From Sabellastarte sp. h YS-2021 (taxonomy: Eukaryota > Annelida > Polychaeta > Sabellida > Sabellidae): 64,000 nucleotides of DNA. This document shows positions 23,049-34,499 of this stretch, piece after piece. The DNA lies in assembly GCA_964017235.1 (NCBI GenBank), contig OZ024929.1, forward strand, positions 22,875,464 to 22,939,463. Reading direction: 5' to 3'. The position numbers and the translations under genes were made by a program. The notes under the pieces were generated by a model. The model was not told where the DNA came from, made no database searches, and saw nothing but the letters and a program-made list of their open reading frames with translations. Within the stretch, counting starts at the first letter, position 1. Each line of letters starts with the position of its first letter.

Positions 23049-23392
23049 TTTCTTCAAAACAAGAATCGGCGATCCTGGTCTGGGAAGACTGAGGAGGCCT
23101 GAGGAGGCCGGGACTTAATCGAGGGTTAGTCGGCTCTTAGTCCCAGGAGGCCTGAGGCGTGTGTACGACAGGATCATGGTTGAAACCGACCAGAAAACTG
23201 GCTTAGTCGGTTCTTAGTCCCAAATCAGTCGGGGACTGTCTGGGGCCGCCTGAGGCGTCCTGAGGCTTCCTGAGGACGATCTGTACTTAATCCCAGACTT
23301 CAATACCGATTCAGTATTCCCGCCCATTTTACCTTTTTTTCCATCGACTGTCCACGATTAAGGGTCGCCGACAGAATCGGGGTTTAATTTTT

Positions 23393-23408
23393 TGGTGGAA
23401 CAGGGGCA
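23393..23408 (-). repeat. Harbinger right terminal inverted repeat
   Basis: TGGTGGAACAGGGGCA, followed by TTA. It is the exact reverse complement of the left end. Confidence 0.93.
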
Positions 23409-23665
23409 TTAGAAAATCTGTTATTAGCCTCAGACCAGTCTGAGAACCAGTTTGTATATCCCTGACAGGATTGGAGTTGAAACCGATCACAAACTTAGCT
23501 TTATTGCCTCATAGTCGGGAAACTATCATGACTTATTTGAGAACATTTGAGGCTTCCTGAGGATGATCTGTGGTTGATCCCACACCTGGATCAAGATTCC
23601 ATTTTCCCGCCGATTTTTCAAATTTTTTCCACAGACTCTAAAGGATTAAGGGTCCCAGGGCATGA
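23409..23665 (-). repeat. second copy of the Harbinger right end, outside the inverted repeat
   Basis: The sequence beyond the right TTA repeats the pattern of 23150-23400: GACAGGAT...TTGAAACCGA, GAGGCTTCCTGAGGA, ATTCCCGCC, ATTAAGGGTC, then a degenerate GGGCATGATTA. It is more diverged than the inner copy. It suggests an older related element or a tandem duplication of the end. Confidence 0.65.
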
Positions 23666-24750
23666 TTAAAAATATTAACGAAGCTACATGTAGTGTTAAT
23701 TATGCATAGCAAGTGGCGCCGGGAATACAAACAATAATCATCATGTCAAGTTTTAGGTCAGATACTGCGTGATGTGAATAATAAAAACCTGTATTAACAA
23801 GACTTGTAGTATGTACTATATTTAATAACAAATGGTAAGGTACACTGTGTAATCAAGGGGAATAAGTAGGTAAAGCATTGTTAAACAGACCAGTTAATTT
23901 TGTTGTGTTTTTGAAGCAGGTCATGAAATTTGAGTAAATATGGTGTCCCAAACTGTCACATAAACCACTTTAGAATTGTTTTTTGAATAACTTTAAATAA
24001 ATTTTCATTTTATAACTTTTCAACACATTTTGTTATGTTTGATAAGCGAAAGAAAGCAAGCATACTATTTGGTGAAGTGTGAATTTGTCCGTGTCTATAA
24101 AATGTCTGAACATGATGCTGGATCAAATCTAAGTTTAGTAGTGCAATTATTAAGGCGGAGTTTATCGTTAAAATAGTATAGTTGCAACCTCAAATAATTC
24201 AAAAGGTTAATCTTGTGGTAACCCAATTTAATCTGGTTAAGTTCAGATAAGTTGTTGTTTGCATATCAAGCTAATATCAAAAAGTAGTAACGAAAAAGGC
24301 TCCTTCCTTCACTACTAACAATTACATATTTGTCACAGCAGTTGTTTATCCATGTTCACTTATTCAAAGTTACAATCGTTTTGGATCTTTGTCAGGAACT
24401 AGTTATTATAAATTAGTATAACTAAATCAATTTAAGCTATCACAAATTACTAAGTCATGACTGTAATATTTTTGGGTCATCACATGGTGTACATTTATTT
24501 AAAAACGGGTACATGTAATACAAATTCATGAACCGATTGCTAATGTGAGAGGAAAATTACTACACTTTTAAAAATAAAAAAAATTAAAAGGCACTGTCAA
24601 GATAAAGTAATTTAACAGAAAATGTATGACATAACTAGCCATACAGAAAGAGACAGAATAACACAGAATGTGGTTGTAAGGTAGTAGAAGAACAACCACA
24701 ATAATAGGAAACCATAGCCTCTAGGCACCCTAAACTTGATACTGGGGTCG
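23666..24750. other. no recognisable gene
   Basis: AT-rich sequence to the right of the Harbinger element, with no frame of note. Confidence 0.6.
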
Positions 24751-24874
24751 AAGGTCAAAGTTGGGGTCTTACGTCCTGTTCAACAGCAAGGGTCACATTC
24801 GGAGCGGTCCTCAGCATTGCTACTTGTGGGAACCGTACCCACAGAAGTGACTGCCTGTGATTAGATACCAAAGT
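24751..24874 (-). mobile_element. tRNA-derived SINE, family A, copy 1
   Basis: On the - strand this matches copies at 42734-42884, 45060-45145 and 61388-61518: an A-box region, GGTACGGTTCCCAC where other copies have GGTTCGAGTCCCAC, then GTTGAACAGGACGTAAG and a tail CCAACTTTGACCTT. It is more diverged than the copy at 61 kb. Confidence 0.8.
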
Positions 24875-25264
24875 TTTTAAATTTTATTTTTGGTGTGTTA
24901 CAATGCACCTTTGACAGAAAAAGATATTCACATCTATTACATTAAACAATACTCTTCATACATATAGAGTAGTTTTTAAACAAAAACATATAAAATAGCT
25001 GTTGGAGAGAAACAACATGTGTGGATATTATAGGTTCCAAATCAGATGAGTATAATTTTATATTAAAGTTAACTAAAAGGAGAAATATGATACTATTTAC
25101 TATATGCATAATCTTTATTCATTACAATTGTACTATCTCAATTGTAATTTTCTTGGTTTTTATGTAAGACAATATCAGTATTAACCTATCTTTTTGCTGG
25201 GTGTTTGGGCCCTTCTTTACATTATTATATCACAATTCAGTCATAATTTTACATGTTTATACTA

Positions 25265-25624
25265 TATTATGACCTCGTGACTTGGTTGGATCTCTCCACT
25301 TCTAAACTCAGGGTTCATGATCTGCTTGGGTGACCTTGACCTTTCACCTTAATTCACCTCTCCTTGTCATCTATGGAGGTATTGTTTTTACCCCTCAATT
25401 TCTAATGATAACTAAATGCTAGATCATGGTTTACCTTGACCTTTGACCTTAATTCACCTGGGTTTTTGACCTCCAGGTATTGTTTTCACCTTTCAACTCG
25501 TGTTCTAATTACTACTTATTTCATGTTTTTATTAAGTAGATATTACCTCAGGTAGTAATTTCTGATTTGACCTTGAGGTCAACCCCAGTTAGATTGGGGT
25601 CATGGGGGGGGGGGGGGGGGGGGG
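25265..25624. repeat. AGGTCA/TGACCT-rich repeat and poly-G run
   Basis: Contains TGACCTTGACCT (25331-25342, spacing 0), TGACCTTTGACCT (25437-25449, direct repeat with one-base spacer) and TGACCTTGAGGTCA (25568-25581, everted). A run of 21 G follows at 25604-25624. It resembles 2271-2700 in style. Confidence 0.55.
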
Positions 25625-25719
25625 TCTCCAGATATATATTAATGAGATTATAATGTCAACTTTTAGTGTTTCTGTAATAACATATTATGTACTCTTTAAT
25701 GTCCTTTGTATTATATGTC

Positions 25720-27795
25720 TTTACAAGTATTTTTAGTATCCACATTTATTGTATAATAAATATATATAACCCCAGTGCTTCTTTGTTTGGGGGACAGTGA
25801 CTGAAAAGGTACATATATCTATATAGCCTTAACTCCTTTTCATTGTACTTGGATTCCTTTATAAAATATTTTCCATGGAGGATGATGTTATTTATAGTAT
25901 GGAAAAGTATTTTATCAATATTTATAATGCCCAACAATATCTCTAGTATGGTAAAATTAAAGTTAGCTAGAAGTTTTTCTTTGACCCATGCTTCAACTTG
26001 AACCCAGAATAATTTTGAAGATTAACAATAATAAATAAGTGTTCCGGATTATCAATATGTTGACATATTTGGCACTGTGGGGACGCTTTTATTTTCCACA
26101 CAAAAGGTTTATAGTTGCAATTGAATATTTTATAGATTATTTTAAACTAAAAACTTATCAGGTATGAATCTTTTACTATTTTTGAAGGCAGTGAATAAAT
26201 TTGTGACCAGTTAGCTTTCTCGAGAAAGGGATAATACTCTACCCATTTATTTTGGCTACTGAGATTCAAGTGGCTTCTACTAATATAATAATTGTAGACA
26301 TGTTGACTCCTTATTTTACTTAGATCTTTCAAACATTGCTTAGGAACATCATAGGAACATGGCTCTATCGTGGGCAGACCATTCAACTCAGATTGTATAA
26401 CACTGGTAATCTTATTACACTTCATGGCATCAATACTTATATTATACTTATCTTGAAATTCACATCTTTGATAAAGTACTCCATTGTCTTTAACAAAATG
26501 TTTAACCAGATTAATTCCTTTGTTGTTTAACTATGTATTATATAATATCCATTTTCCTCCAATTTGAAACATATCATTTTGAAATAGGTATTCTTGTAGT
26601 AATTCACACAGTCTTGTAGGCTCAAAACTTATAAGGTCGTACCAATTACAAAGCAGCGGTCATATTCACGAAAGGTCTTAGCCAAGTCTTAGGCTTAAGT
26701 TGGCTATATTTTTATACAAAAGTTAAACCTAAGACTTGGCTAAGACCTTTCGTGTATACGACCCCAGGTCTTGATAGTATTTGGTGGCTGTTTTTTTTTC
26801 GATTGCACAATTTAATCGTTTTTTAAAGAGATAGTGAGGCTCTGTATTTAAAAGAAACCAGGACAGCTGTTTCCATTTCGCATTAATGGGATTTGTAAGT
26901 CTCTTGATCCACATAATTTGAGATGTCTGAACAATTTTCTTAATACAAGGTCTTTTTAGGCCACCACAGCTTATAGGTTGCATTAATGTGGTTTTGGCAA
27001 TTTATGCCTTTTGGTGGTTCCATACAAATTCAGTAACAAGACTCTCTATATCTGCAATTAGCTTTTCGCTGGGTGGGAAACATGAGGTCAGTGTTAGTAT
27101 ATGAGAGACAATTAATGATTTCACAATTGTTATTTTACCCTTTAGTGTCAGGGCCGTCCCCTTCCATGTAGTTATTGTGCTTTTAATGTTTAGTAGCTTG
27201 GCTTCTTCAACGTCCATTGGAAATTAAGTGCCCAGGGTTTTGAAAGGTGGTTTAGACCAACTTATTCTTAAGTTTTTTTTGTAGAAGTGACCCATCATTA
27301 TAGATGATAATTGCTTTAGTCTTTGCCTTATTGAGTTTTAAGCCTGCATACCTGTAAAATTCCTCAAACACTGAAAATGCATGACATATTAAATCAATAT
27401 CATTAACAAATAGACTCATATCATCAGCTGGTTGACATAATTTTATATATGTGTCATTTATATTAATTCCACATGTATACAATCTAGATTATACATTATT
27501 ATAGCAACTACCTCAGTAGCCAACAAAAACAGGAGTGCAGTTATAGGGCAGCCTTGCTTAATACCTCTTGATAAATGAAAGTACTGTGATTGGTATCCAT
27601 TATTTGTAACGCAACTTTCAATGTTTCTATAGAGGGTGGCAATCCACTTCTTGAAATTTGTACCAAAGCCATAGTAATCTAAGCAACACTTTAAAAAGTC
27701 CCAACATATGGTATCAAAAGCCTTTTCAAAGTCTATCAATAATATAAAAGAATAAGTACTTGAGTCAGTGAAGAGTAGGTCAAGACTTTAAATCT
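25720..27795 (-). mobile_element. L1/Tx1-like LINE, RT and C-terminal part
   Basis: A - strand non-LTR retrotransposon in pieces. From the right: LLIDFEKAFDTICWDFL (about 27740), SRGIKQGCPITALLFLLATEV (about 27570) and QPADDMSLFVND (about 27430), where the family has QYADDT, followed by AGLKLNKAKTKAI. Then come KGKITIVKSLIVSHI and PPSEKLIADIESLVTEFVWN (27.0-27.2 kb) and GGLKRPCIKKIVQTSQIMWIKRL (26.9 kb). Near 26.1 kb is a Cys-rich tail with CQICQHIDNPEHLF. This block order fits the L1/Tx1 group rather than L2. Stops and frame changes are numerous. A 106-bp foldback element interrupts it at 26658-26763, and a larger insertion begins near 27796. Confidence 0.85.
26658..26763. mobile_element. 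106-bp palindromic MITE inside the LINE
   Basis: The outer bases form an imperfect inverted repeat (GGTCATATTCACG against GGTCGTATACACG). It continues as a perfect stem of AAAGGTCTTAGCCAAGTC and TTAGG with a loop of about 30 bp. It lies within the LINE frame between its GGLKRP and C-terminal blocks. No protein is encoded and the superfamily is unknown. Confidence 0.85.
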
Positions 27796-29412
27796 CTGCC
27801 TTATATTCACAGTTTAATGTGTATGAATATTTTGATCTGAATTGTGTCAGTTCTCATCAGAGGCTGTGAGTGGGATAGAGGGATCACCTGAAGTGTGAAT
27901 TTTGCATCCTCTCAGATCCTGAGGATCAGATCCTGGGGATCAGATCCGGGGGATCAGCTCAGATTTTTGTGTATCTGACTTAAAAAAGTGAATTTATCAC
28001 TTTAAATTGACCAATAATATTTTATCTGTAATTTTTAGTCATGTTTATCAATAAATTATTTTACCAATTGATGAATGGAATAGTTATTATACTATTCATT
28101 AAATACAATCTTATTAATGGTTGAGGATGTATAATATATAACTTTTTTTCTCACGTTAGGTGATAAGAAGTTATTGATAAAACTTTTTGTTTTATTCAAA
28201 TGTTATTATCCAGTTATTCACATAACAGTATGATATTAACACGAATACTGAGAACTATTGTAAACCTTTTTCCCGGGGGAGCTGGGTTGCACTCCCCTAC
28301 AGCATTGTCTTGAGGTGTGATTTATATGAGTCATGAGTGTGTCTGTTTTAGTCACCTCTTACAAAATCCGCCTAGATGTGGCAGATAGTGGGGTGATTGT
28401 AACAACCCATTCTTGTGGCACTGAATCAAATCACAGGACTCAGTAGTATTGATTTGGTGTGTGTAAATTCTGGATGATTATTCATACTTATTCACCCATA
28501 ATTCGTACTTCTATCATAGTATTTATACCGTAATAATTGTAGGTTAAAAAATAAAATAATGTAAAAGTGAGTGGCAGTCCAACATAATATCTGGATGCCT
28601 TAGTTCAGGTGTGTACTCTTAATATGTCTCCTGAGATTTGATCTATGTGAACAAATCTTATGACATGTGCTGCAGGTGAACCATATTTTCATCAGTTATG
28701 CACTTAAAATACGTACATGCCACACTAAAAATATTTTTGTCACACAGAAAATCAAAAAGCACACTGCTGTAGATGCTCTCTTCACAGCTTTTAAATTTAA
28801 AGCCAAGACTGTAACTTAGTGACCTTGTATGTTACTAAGTAATGTTGACGTAAATAGTATTGATCACAAGCCTAGATGACATAATGTGTTATTTTGCATC
28901 ACTTGTGACGTGAATAGGTCACCAACCAATTTTGATGGGTTTTAGTGCCCTTTGGTGAGGTACCCAATAAATAATAAACATAACAGGTAGGTACCTGGGT
29001 TAGGGGTGCAGTAAGAGGGCATAAACTCACACAAATATGTTGATACCCATTGGGTGAAGGGTGGGGAAGGCCCAGATATAAAATAGTTCCTGTATTTTAC
29101 GTTTAGTGGAGGAATCTGGGTTGTTGTTCCCCCATCCATTGCACAATGCTGAACTCCATATTTTTGACACTATGCTTTGGTTGAGTGAAGTGTCTTGAGA
29201 CAGGTGTTGAATTTAGAGCATTGAATTAAGCTGACAAGGGACCCACCAAAGGCACCAAAAGAAAGAGAACCGGCTCTCCATCATCTGAGAGACAGTCTAC
29301 TAGCAGGGACAGATACCCACCTCAGAATGTGGTCTCCAATATATAGGAGACCAAAAGACCAATTAGACAGAGAATGTATGAACACTACAGAAGTGTTCAG
29401 AAATTCAATGCT
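27796..29412. mobile_element. insertion of unknown class splitting the LINE RT
   Basis: LINE homology stops near 27795 on one side and resumes at 29413 on the other, so about 1.6 kb lies between. Some LINE sequence between the two blocks seems lost. The insert has no long frame. It contains a GGATCAGATCC cluster at 27915-27960 and an inverted repeat at its right end. Clear ends or target duplicates are not visible, so more than one event is likely. Confidence 0.5.
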
Positions 29413-29420
29413 CTAAATTC
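29209..29420. repeat. 212-bp segment bounded by a 19-bp perfect inverted repeat
   Basis: GAATTTAGAGCATTGAATT near 29210 is the exact reverse complement of AATTCAATGCTCTAAATTC at about 29402-29420. The right arm touches the junction with the LINE. A small palindrome (ACACTACAGAAGTGT) lies inside. It could be a short foldback transposon or an inverted duplication made during insertion. Confidence 0.75.
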
Positions 29421-30596
29421 TTTCTAAATCTTTTCCTTTTGGGGGGATTAGACAAAGGACACCTTGTCTTTGACTATTACTTAACTGTCCAAGCTCAAAA
29501 CTATTCTCTAAACTTTTGCTCAATAAGCCATTGTCGAAAAACTTGTAATATCCAACAGGAAGTCCATCTGTGCCAGGGATTTTATTGTTGGGCAAGTCAT
29601 TAATGGCATCTTTTATTTCATCAGGAGTAATTTTGGCTTCACAATGGTTTTTGTTTCTTGTGAGATGGTTGGAAATACTATTTTTGAAGGAAATTATTAT
29701 ATTTATCAAGTGTATAATTACTATCTTGCGAATACAGCTTTCCATAAATTCACGTTGCATAGTCAAAATCCTGATCACCTTTATACATTAGTGAGCAAAT
29801 GTTCCTTTTCATTTGATTTGATTTCTCAAGATTTAGAAAATATTTTGATGGTTTTTCATATTCATCAACAATTTTACACCTGGATCAAATAATGCTACAT
29901 TGTGCCCTTTCATTAAAATTATGTTCAATGTCTGCTTTAACAGTATCCATTTCTTTCAAGAAATGAGGGGTAGGGGTACAATCACAAATTTCTTGCAACT
30001 TGTTAAGTTTAAAATTTAACTTTTCGATATGTGTGTTATCTTTACATTTTTGGTGATGGCATAACTTATACTTTCAGTTCGAATTCTACCTTTAATGTAA
30101 TCCCATTTTAATGACTTATCAGCTAGATTTTCGCTATCTTGTTTTGCAAGATGAATGGTCTGTTTTATGAGATCAACATAATCCTCATTTTGCAATGGAC
30201 TTACATTTAATTTCCATAAGCCTGGACCTCGAGTTGATGCATCGTCTGCTTTAACTGTTAGAGAAAGTAAACAATAATCAGATCTAAAACTGGGTATAAT
30301 GTCGGTGCTACCTACAAGAAATTCACGAAAGCTAGGTACAGATAAAAAAATCAATCCTAGATTGGTTATATCCATACCTTGTTTTTTCATGTCTTGTGTA
30401 TCTTTCTGTATCAGGATGTTGTATTTTCTAGATATCTACTAAATCTACAATTTCTATTATATTTAGAATGTGGTCATCGTAGCTCACTGAGTAACCTTTA
30501 GCTGAACTTTTTAACTTTTCAATACTTATATTAAAATCGCCACTAACTATGATATTACATCCTAAAAAATTTTCAAGCTTTTCAAGCTTAGAAAAT
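29413..30596 (-). mobile_element. L1/Tx1-like LINE, endonuclease C-terminal half and linker
   Basis: From the right on the - strand: FSKLEKLENFLGCNIIVSGD with FN after it, the GDFN box of apurinic-type endonucleases (about 30540). Then LGLIFLSVPSFREFLVG, IIPSFRSDYCLLSL with the terminal SDH-like box (SDY here), and RGPGLWKLNVSPL. The linker before RT follows and ends at KIPGTDGLPVGYYKFF and LCLIPPKGKDLERI, the start of the RT domain. Frame changes are present. It continues at 32534 beyond a 1.9-kb insertion. Confidence 0.85.
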
Positions 30597-31006
30597 ACAA
30601 AGGACGGACAAACGAACAGACGGAATTTCACCAATATCGAAAGGAACCTAGCTATGATGTTGATCTATGTCCCTGTCAAGTTTGAATTCGATCGGACAAA
30701 CCGTTTTTGAGTTGGAATCCGGAAACTAAAAATGTGGACGGACAGACAGACGTCAGACACATCAATCTAATAGGCGGGTTGGTTACATGCAACCTGCCTA
30801 ATAAAAATGATGAATATACCACCTGCCCTCTTTATTATGTTGATGTCAATTTCAAGACATAAAATGAGAAGAAATATTTTTACTTAAAGACAGCAAGTAT
30901 CACAAGCTATGTTTGTGACATCACAATGACAGTTGCATTGTGACATCAATGAGTAATGACATCATCAGAAAGGAAAGTATTGATTTTTTACGTATGTATG
31001 AAGAGA

Positions 31007-31400
31007 AGCAGTTTCACTGTGTATTCCCAATTAAAAATGATAAAAACTCTCTCCTGGCTTTAATTTTCAAACAAATTACACCAAATTTGGTAGAATCCAT
31101 CGGTACCCCATGAAATATCTTCCCACCAAATTTGAGATTGATTGATGTTATAGTTTTTGAGTTAAAAGGGTAAAACGGTGCACAGACAGAGAAGCAGATT
31201 TCACTGTAAAAGCCCAATTAAAAATACGAAAAACTCTCCCCTGGCTTTAATTTTCACACAAATTACACCAAATTTGGAAGAATTCGTCTGTACCCCATAA
31301 AATACATGCCCACCAAATTTGAGCTCGATTGGTGTTATAGTTTTTGAGTTATAAGGGTGAAACGGTGCACAGACAGACAGACAGACGGACAGACAGAAAC
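31007..31400. repeat. 184-bp tandem duplication ending in GACA repeats
   Basis: Two units, at about 31007-31190 and 31191-31375, share GCTTTAATTTTCA, CACCAAATTTGG, TACCCCATAAAAT, GTTATAGTTTTTGAGTT and ACGGTGCACAGACAGA. The same pair occurs in copy B at about 36098-36490. The phrase AAATTTGAG..GATTGGTG...GTTTTTGAGTTA also resembles the core of the 165-bp units at 34.5-35.8 kb, so the two may share ancestry. Confidence 0.8.
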
Positions 31401-32275
31401 AAACTGATCACAATAACCCTCTCCTATCGTCGAGTGTTAACTAGTAACAAACTACTTTGTTTATATAACTTCAAATAAATCACTTCAAAGAGCACAGCAT
31501 GTGTAGCATTAGTATTGTTAAATAATAACTGCTTCTATATATAACAGTTGCACTGTTATTAGACAGCGGCATGATTTAATGACTACTTATAAGAGTTCAA
31601 TTTAAATACACATCTTAAATCAATAGTACCACAAATAATTCAGTACTTAAATACGTTCAGTAGAACAGTTACTTACGAAGATAATACTTCAAAACTAACT
31701 TAAACCAAATCAAATGCCACCTTGTATAACATTCGCACCCTTATTAGACAGCACAGTTTAATTGTCCAATAACTTTTAAAAGACACAGTATGTCTAACAT
31801 GTGCACTGTTAACAGATAACTGTTTCTTTTTGTAACATTTATGAAATTCACAGTTTAATTAACTAGTGACAAGTTAATGTATTTTTATACAAGTTCAAAT
31901 TAAATCACTTTGAAAGAAACAGTATGTATAACATTTTTACTGTTAAATAATAGCTGATTCTGTATATAATACTTGCACTGATATTAGACAGCAATAATAT
32001 CAGTGCTGATTCTGTATATAACAATTGCACTGATATTAGACAGTGACACAGTTTAGTTGACTAATAATAATGTTATTTACTTATAAAAGTTCGAATTAAG
32101 ACACTTTGAAAGGCACAGTATCTATAACATTTGCACTGTTAAGTAGTAATTGCTTCCGTATATAAATATTGTACTGTTATTGGACTGCGGCGTAATCTAT
32201 TATCTAGCAACAAGCTAGGGTACTAGTAAAAGTTCAATTTATAAAAACACCTTGCACTGTGATACTGCTATTAGA

Positions 32276-32528
32276 CAGAGGCACCATTTATTGACTAGCA
32301 ACAAACCAGCATTCTAATACCAATTCAATTTACAAACACTGTTATTAGACAGAGGCACCATTTATTGACTAGCAACAAATCAGCATTCTAATATCAATTC
32401 AATTTACAAACATTGTTATTAGCAGAGGCACCATTTATTGACTAGCAACAAACCAGCGTTCTAATACCAATTCAATTTACAAACACTATTATTAGACAGA
32501 GGCACCATTTATTGACTAGCAACAAACC
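32276..32528. repeat. 74-bp tandem repeat, four units
   Basis: CAGAGGCACCATTTATTGAC recurs at 32276, 32350, 32423 and 32497. The same array in copy B runs past the point where copy A stops. The units also contain TAGCAACAAACCAGC and TTCAATTTACAAACA. Confidence 0.88.
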
Positions 32529-32533
32529 AAAAT

Positions 32534-32850
32534 CAGCTTGTTCTGTTTGTTTATCAATGGTTGGTGCATAGATATTTACTAGAATGTATCTAAACCCCAA
32601 AAAGATCAATAGTATTCACCTCAAAATCTATTTTATTTGTAACGAGGATTGCCACTCCTCTATTGTTGGATTTCCAGTATTGGAAAAACATAGGACCATC
32701 CCATTGATACCTCCAGATTTTTTCCATATTTTCAGTAGAGTGGGTTTCCTGAATGAAAAAGATACCAGATCTTTTTTCTTGCAGCCAGCTAAAAGTGGCA
32801 ACTCACTTATCTTTGTTGGCTAGACCCCTAGCATTGAAACTATATATAGA
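32534..32850 (-). mobile_element. L1/Tx1-like LINE, endonuclease N-terminal part
   Basis: The - strand reads SFNARGLANKDK near 32840, then ATFSWLQEKRSGIFFIQETH (the QETHS box with catalytic Glu), WDGPMFFQYWKSNNRGVAIL and VNTIDLFGV. This is the opening half of an apurinic-type endonuclease of L1/Tx1 style. It meets the 1.9-kb repeat copy A at 32533, beyond which the LINE resumes at 30596. Several stops interrupt it. ORF1 is not visible upstream. Confidence 0.82.
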
Positions 32851-34490
32851 TGTATACACTATGTATCACTATGTCTCTTGTCAATAACTCACGTGTAACA
32901 AGATCCATATAATAGCATGTTTTTGTTATATCCACACACACATTCAGAAATGATACAAGAAAGATTGCATACATAACACTTTTTTGAGAAAAGAAAAAAA
33001 TAATAAAAAGATAAACCAAAGTGTACCACAATAAAGGAAATAAATGAAGCAGTAAGAGAAAAGAAAAAAATTAAGAATTATAGGAGCAGTTTAGTATAGA
33101 TTGTAGTGACAAAGGGGATTTTTCAGTTTCAATATCTTCTATTATTCTATGTTATTAGACAATAGCATGTTTTATAAAGTAACCACTGACATACTTTTTG
33201 CCATTTTAGAATTAAAAATATTTATATTAAAACCATTTGCACTGTTATTAGACAACAACACTGTATATTTAACATTTGCTATTTGTCATTAGACAATGAC
33301 ACAGTAATATAACATTTGCACTATTAAGTAATAACTGCTTCTGTATATAATTTTTATATTGTTATTCGGCAGCAGCAAGCTAGTATACCTATACAGATTC
33401 GAATTGACCATACTCTTTATGTCTTTCTGAAAGGCACAATATGTATAATATTTGCACTGTTAAATAATATCTGCATCTATATTTGCACTGTTAAATAATA
33501 TCTGCTTTTATATTTGCACTGTTATTAGACAGCGGTACAGTTTAATCAACTAGTGACAAGATAATATGCTTATAAATGTTCAAACTAATTGCCTCAAAGA
33601 GCACAATATGTATAACTGCTTCTATATATAACAATTCCTCTGTTATTAGACAGTGACACGATTTATTTTCGAGCAACAAACTAGCTTATTTATACAAGTT
33701 CAATTTAAATACACACCTTAAATCAATAATACCACCAATAATTCAATAGTCAAATACATAAACTAGAACAGATACTTACGAGTAGAGTATTTCAGAACTA
33801 AATTAGATATAATTCTATATATAACATTGGCACTGTTATTAGACAGCAGCACAATTTAATTAACAAGATGCACTCAGAGAGAGCAAAACGCTCGACTCCA
33901 TGTGACCAGTCTCTCAAGTGAAAAAAAGTATTGTAAGGAAGACAAATAAAACCAAACATCAAAATAAGATCCAGATCTTTCTTTTAGTAACTTCTTCCTT
34001 CAGTCAGGTCCTACCCACAAATTTTTAAATAAAGATCTGTTCATTAGTTCTGGAGTAATCTAAACACACACACACCCACCCACCCCAGACAAACCCCTCC
34101 CCCCCAAAAAAACCAAAAAAACCCAGACAAAGAAAATTAAACAATTAGCACACAAAAACATAAACTGCTGGTGGAGGTAAAAATATTGCTTAAAGGTCAC
34201 TTCTTGATGAAAATCACGCATGGTAATTTTTGTGATGGACTGTCAAGGAATTGAAAGAAAAAAAGAGAAAATAAAACAGAAATAGTAATTAACAAGAGGG
34301 TCACAGATGCCCCAAAAGGCGGGTTGCGCAGGCAGAAATAAGGTTAGCAACTGCTGTAATTACATTTAGAAAAGAAGGAAAGAAATGTTAGGTTACCCAG
34401 TTAAGGTGAATGTGTAAGACGTGCTAAGAAACGTAAAACTTGTAATCTAGGTTACATAATTGTATCTATGCTGTGAATGGACAAACAAAA
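32851..34490. repeat. satellite-like AT-rich sequence
   Basis: From about 33.1 kb the motif TTGCACTGTTATTAGACAG and phrases such as TAATATCTGCTTCTATAT recur irregularly. The same phrases occur inside copy A (31.4-32.2 kb) and copy B (36.5-37.3 kb). A simple-sequence stretch (ACACAC, CCCACC, runs of C and A) lies near 34060-34130. No gene is seen. Confidence 0.6.
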
Positions 34491-34499
34491 GGATGGAAT

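Larger units (their letters stand above)
18212..23408. mobile_element. PIF/Harbinger DNA transposon, nearly complete
   Basis: A 5197-bp element with perfect 16-bp terminal inverted repeats (TGCCCCTGTTCCACCA at the left, its exact complement at 23393-23408). It is flanked by the trinucleotide TTA on both sides (18209-18211 and 23409-23411), as expected for Harbinger target duplications. It carries the two genes of the superfamily in convergent orientation: a DNA-binding MADF/BESS-like protein on + and a DDE transposase on -. A 43-bp minisatellite lies between them. Subterminal regions are filled with GGCCTCCTCAGAC and CCTGAGGCTTCC phrases. The two genes together show one frameshift and two in-frame stops, so the copy is probably inactive but recent. 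Confidence 0.93.
30597..32528. repeat. 1.9-kb repeat, copy A, inserted in the LINE
   Basis: This block sits inside the endonuclease region of the LINE, flanked by AAAAT on both sides (30592-30596 and 32529-32533), which looks like a 5-bp target duplication. It is about 99% identical by eye to 35667-37620. The length difference is mainly a (GACA)n stretch near 30745. It starts inside one tandem repeat type and ends inside another. It has no coding capacity. Its inner parts are a single 165-bp-type unit, a two-unit 184-bp repeat, a satellite-like stretch and a 74-bp tandem repeat. Confidence 0.88.

Noticed and set aside
25604-25624. Run of 21 G considered as a G-quadruplex regulator
   Set aside because: A single mononucleotide run in a non-coding repeat; more likely slippage or a sequencing artefact.
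31014-31217. 67-codon - frame, identical at 36105-36308
   Set aside because: Identity is due to the 1.9-kb duplicated block; no coding feature.
32276-32528. Evenly spaced repeats considered as a CRISPR array, also at 21.2 kb and 46.0 kb
   Set aside because: Units are contiguous tandem copies without unique spacers and the setting is an animal genome.
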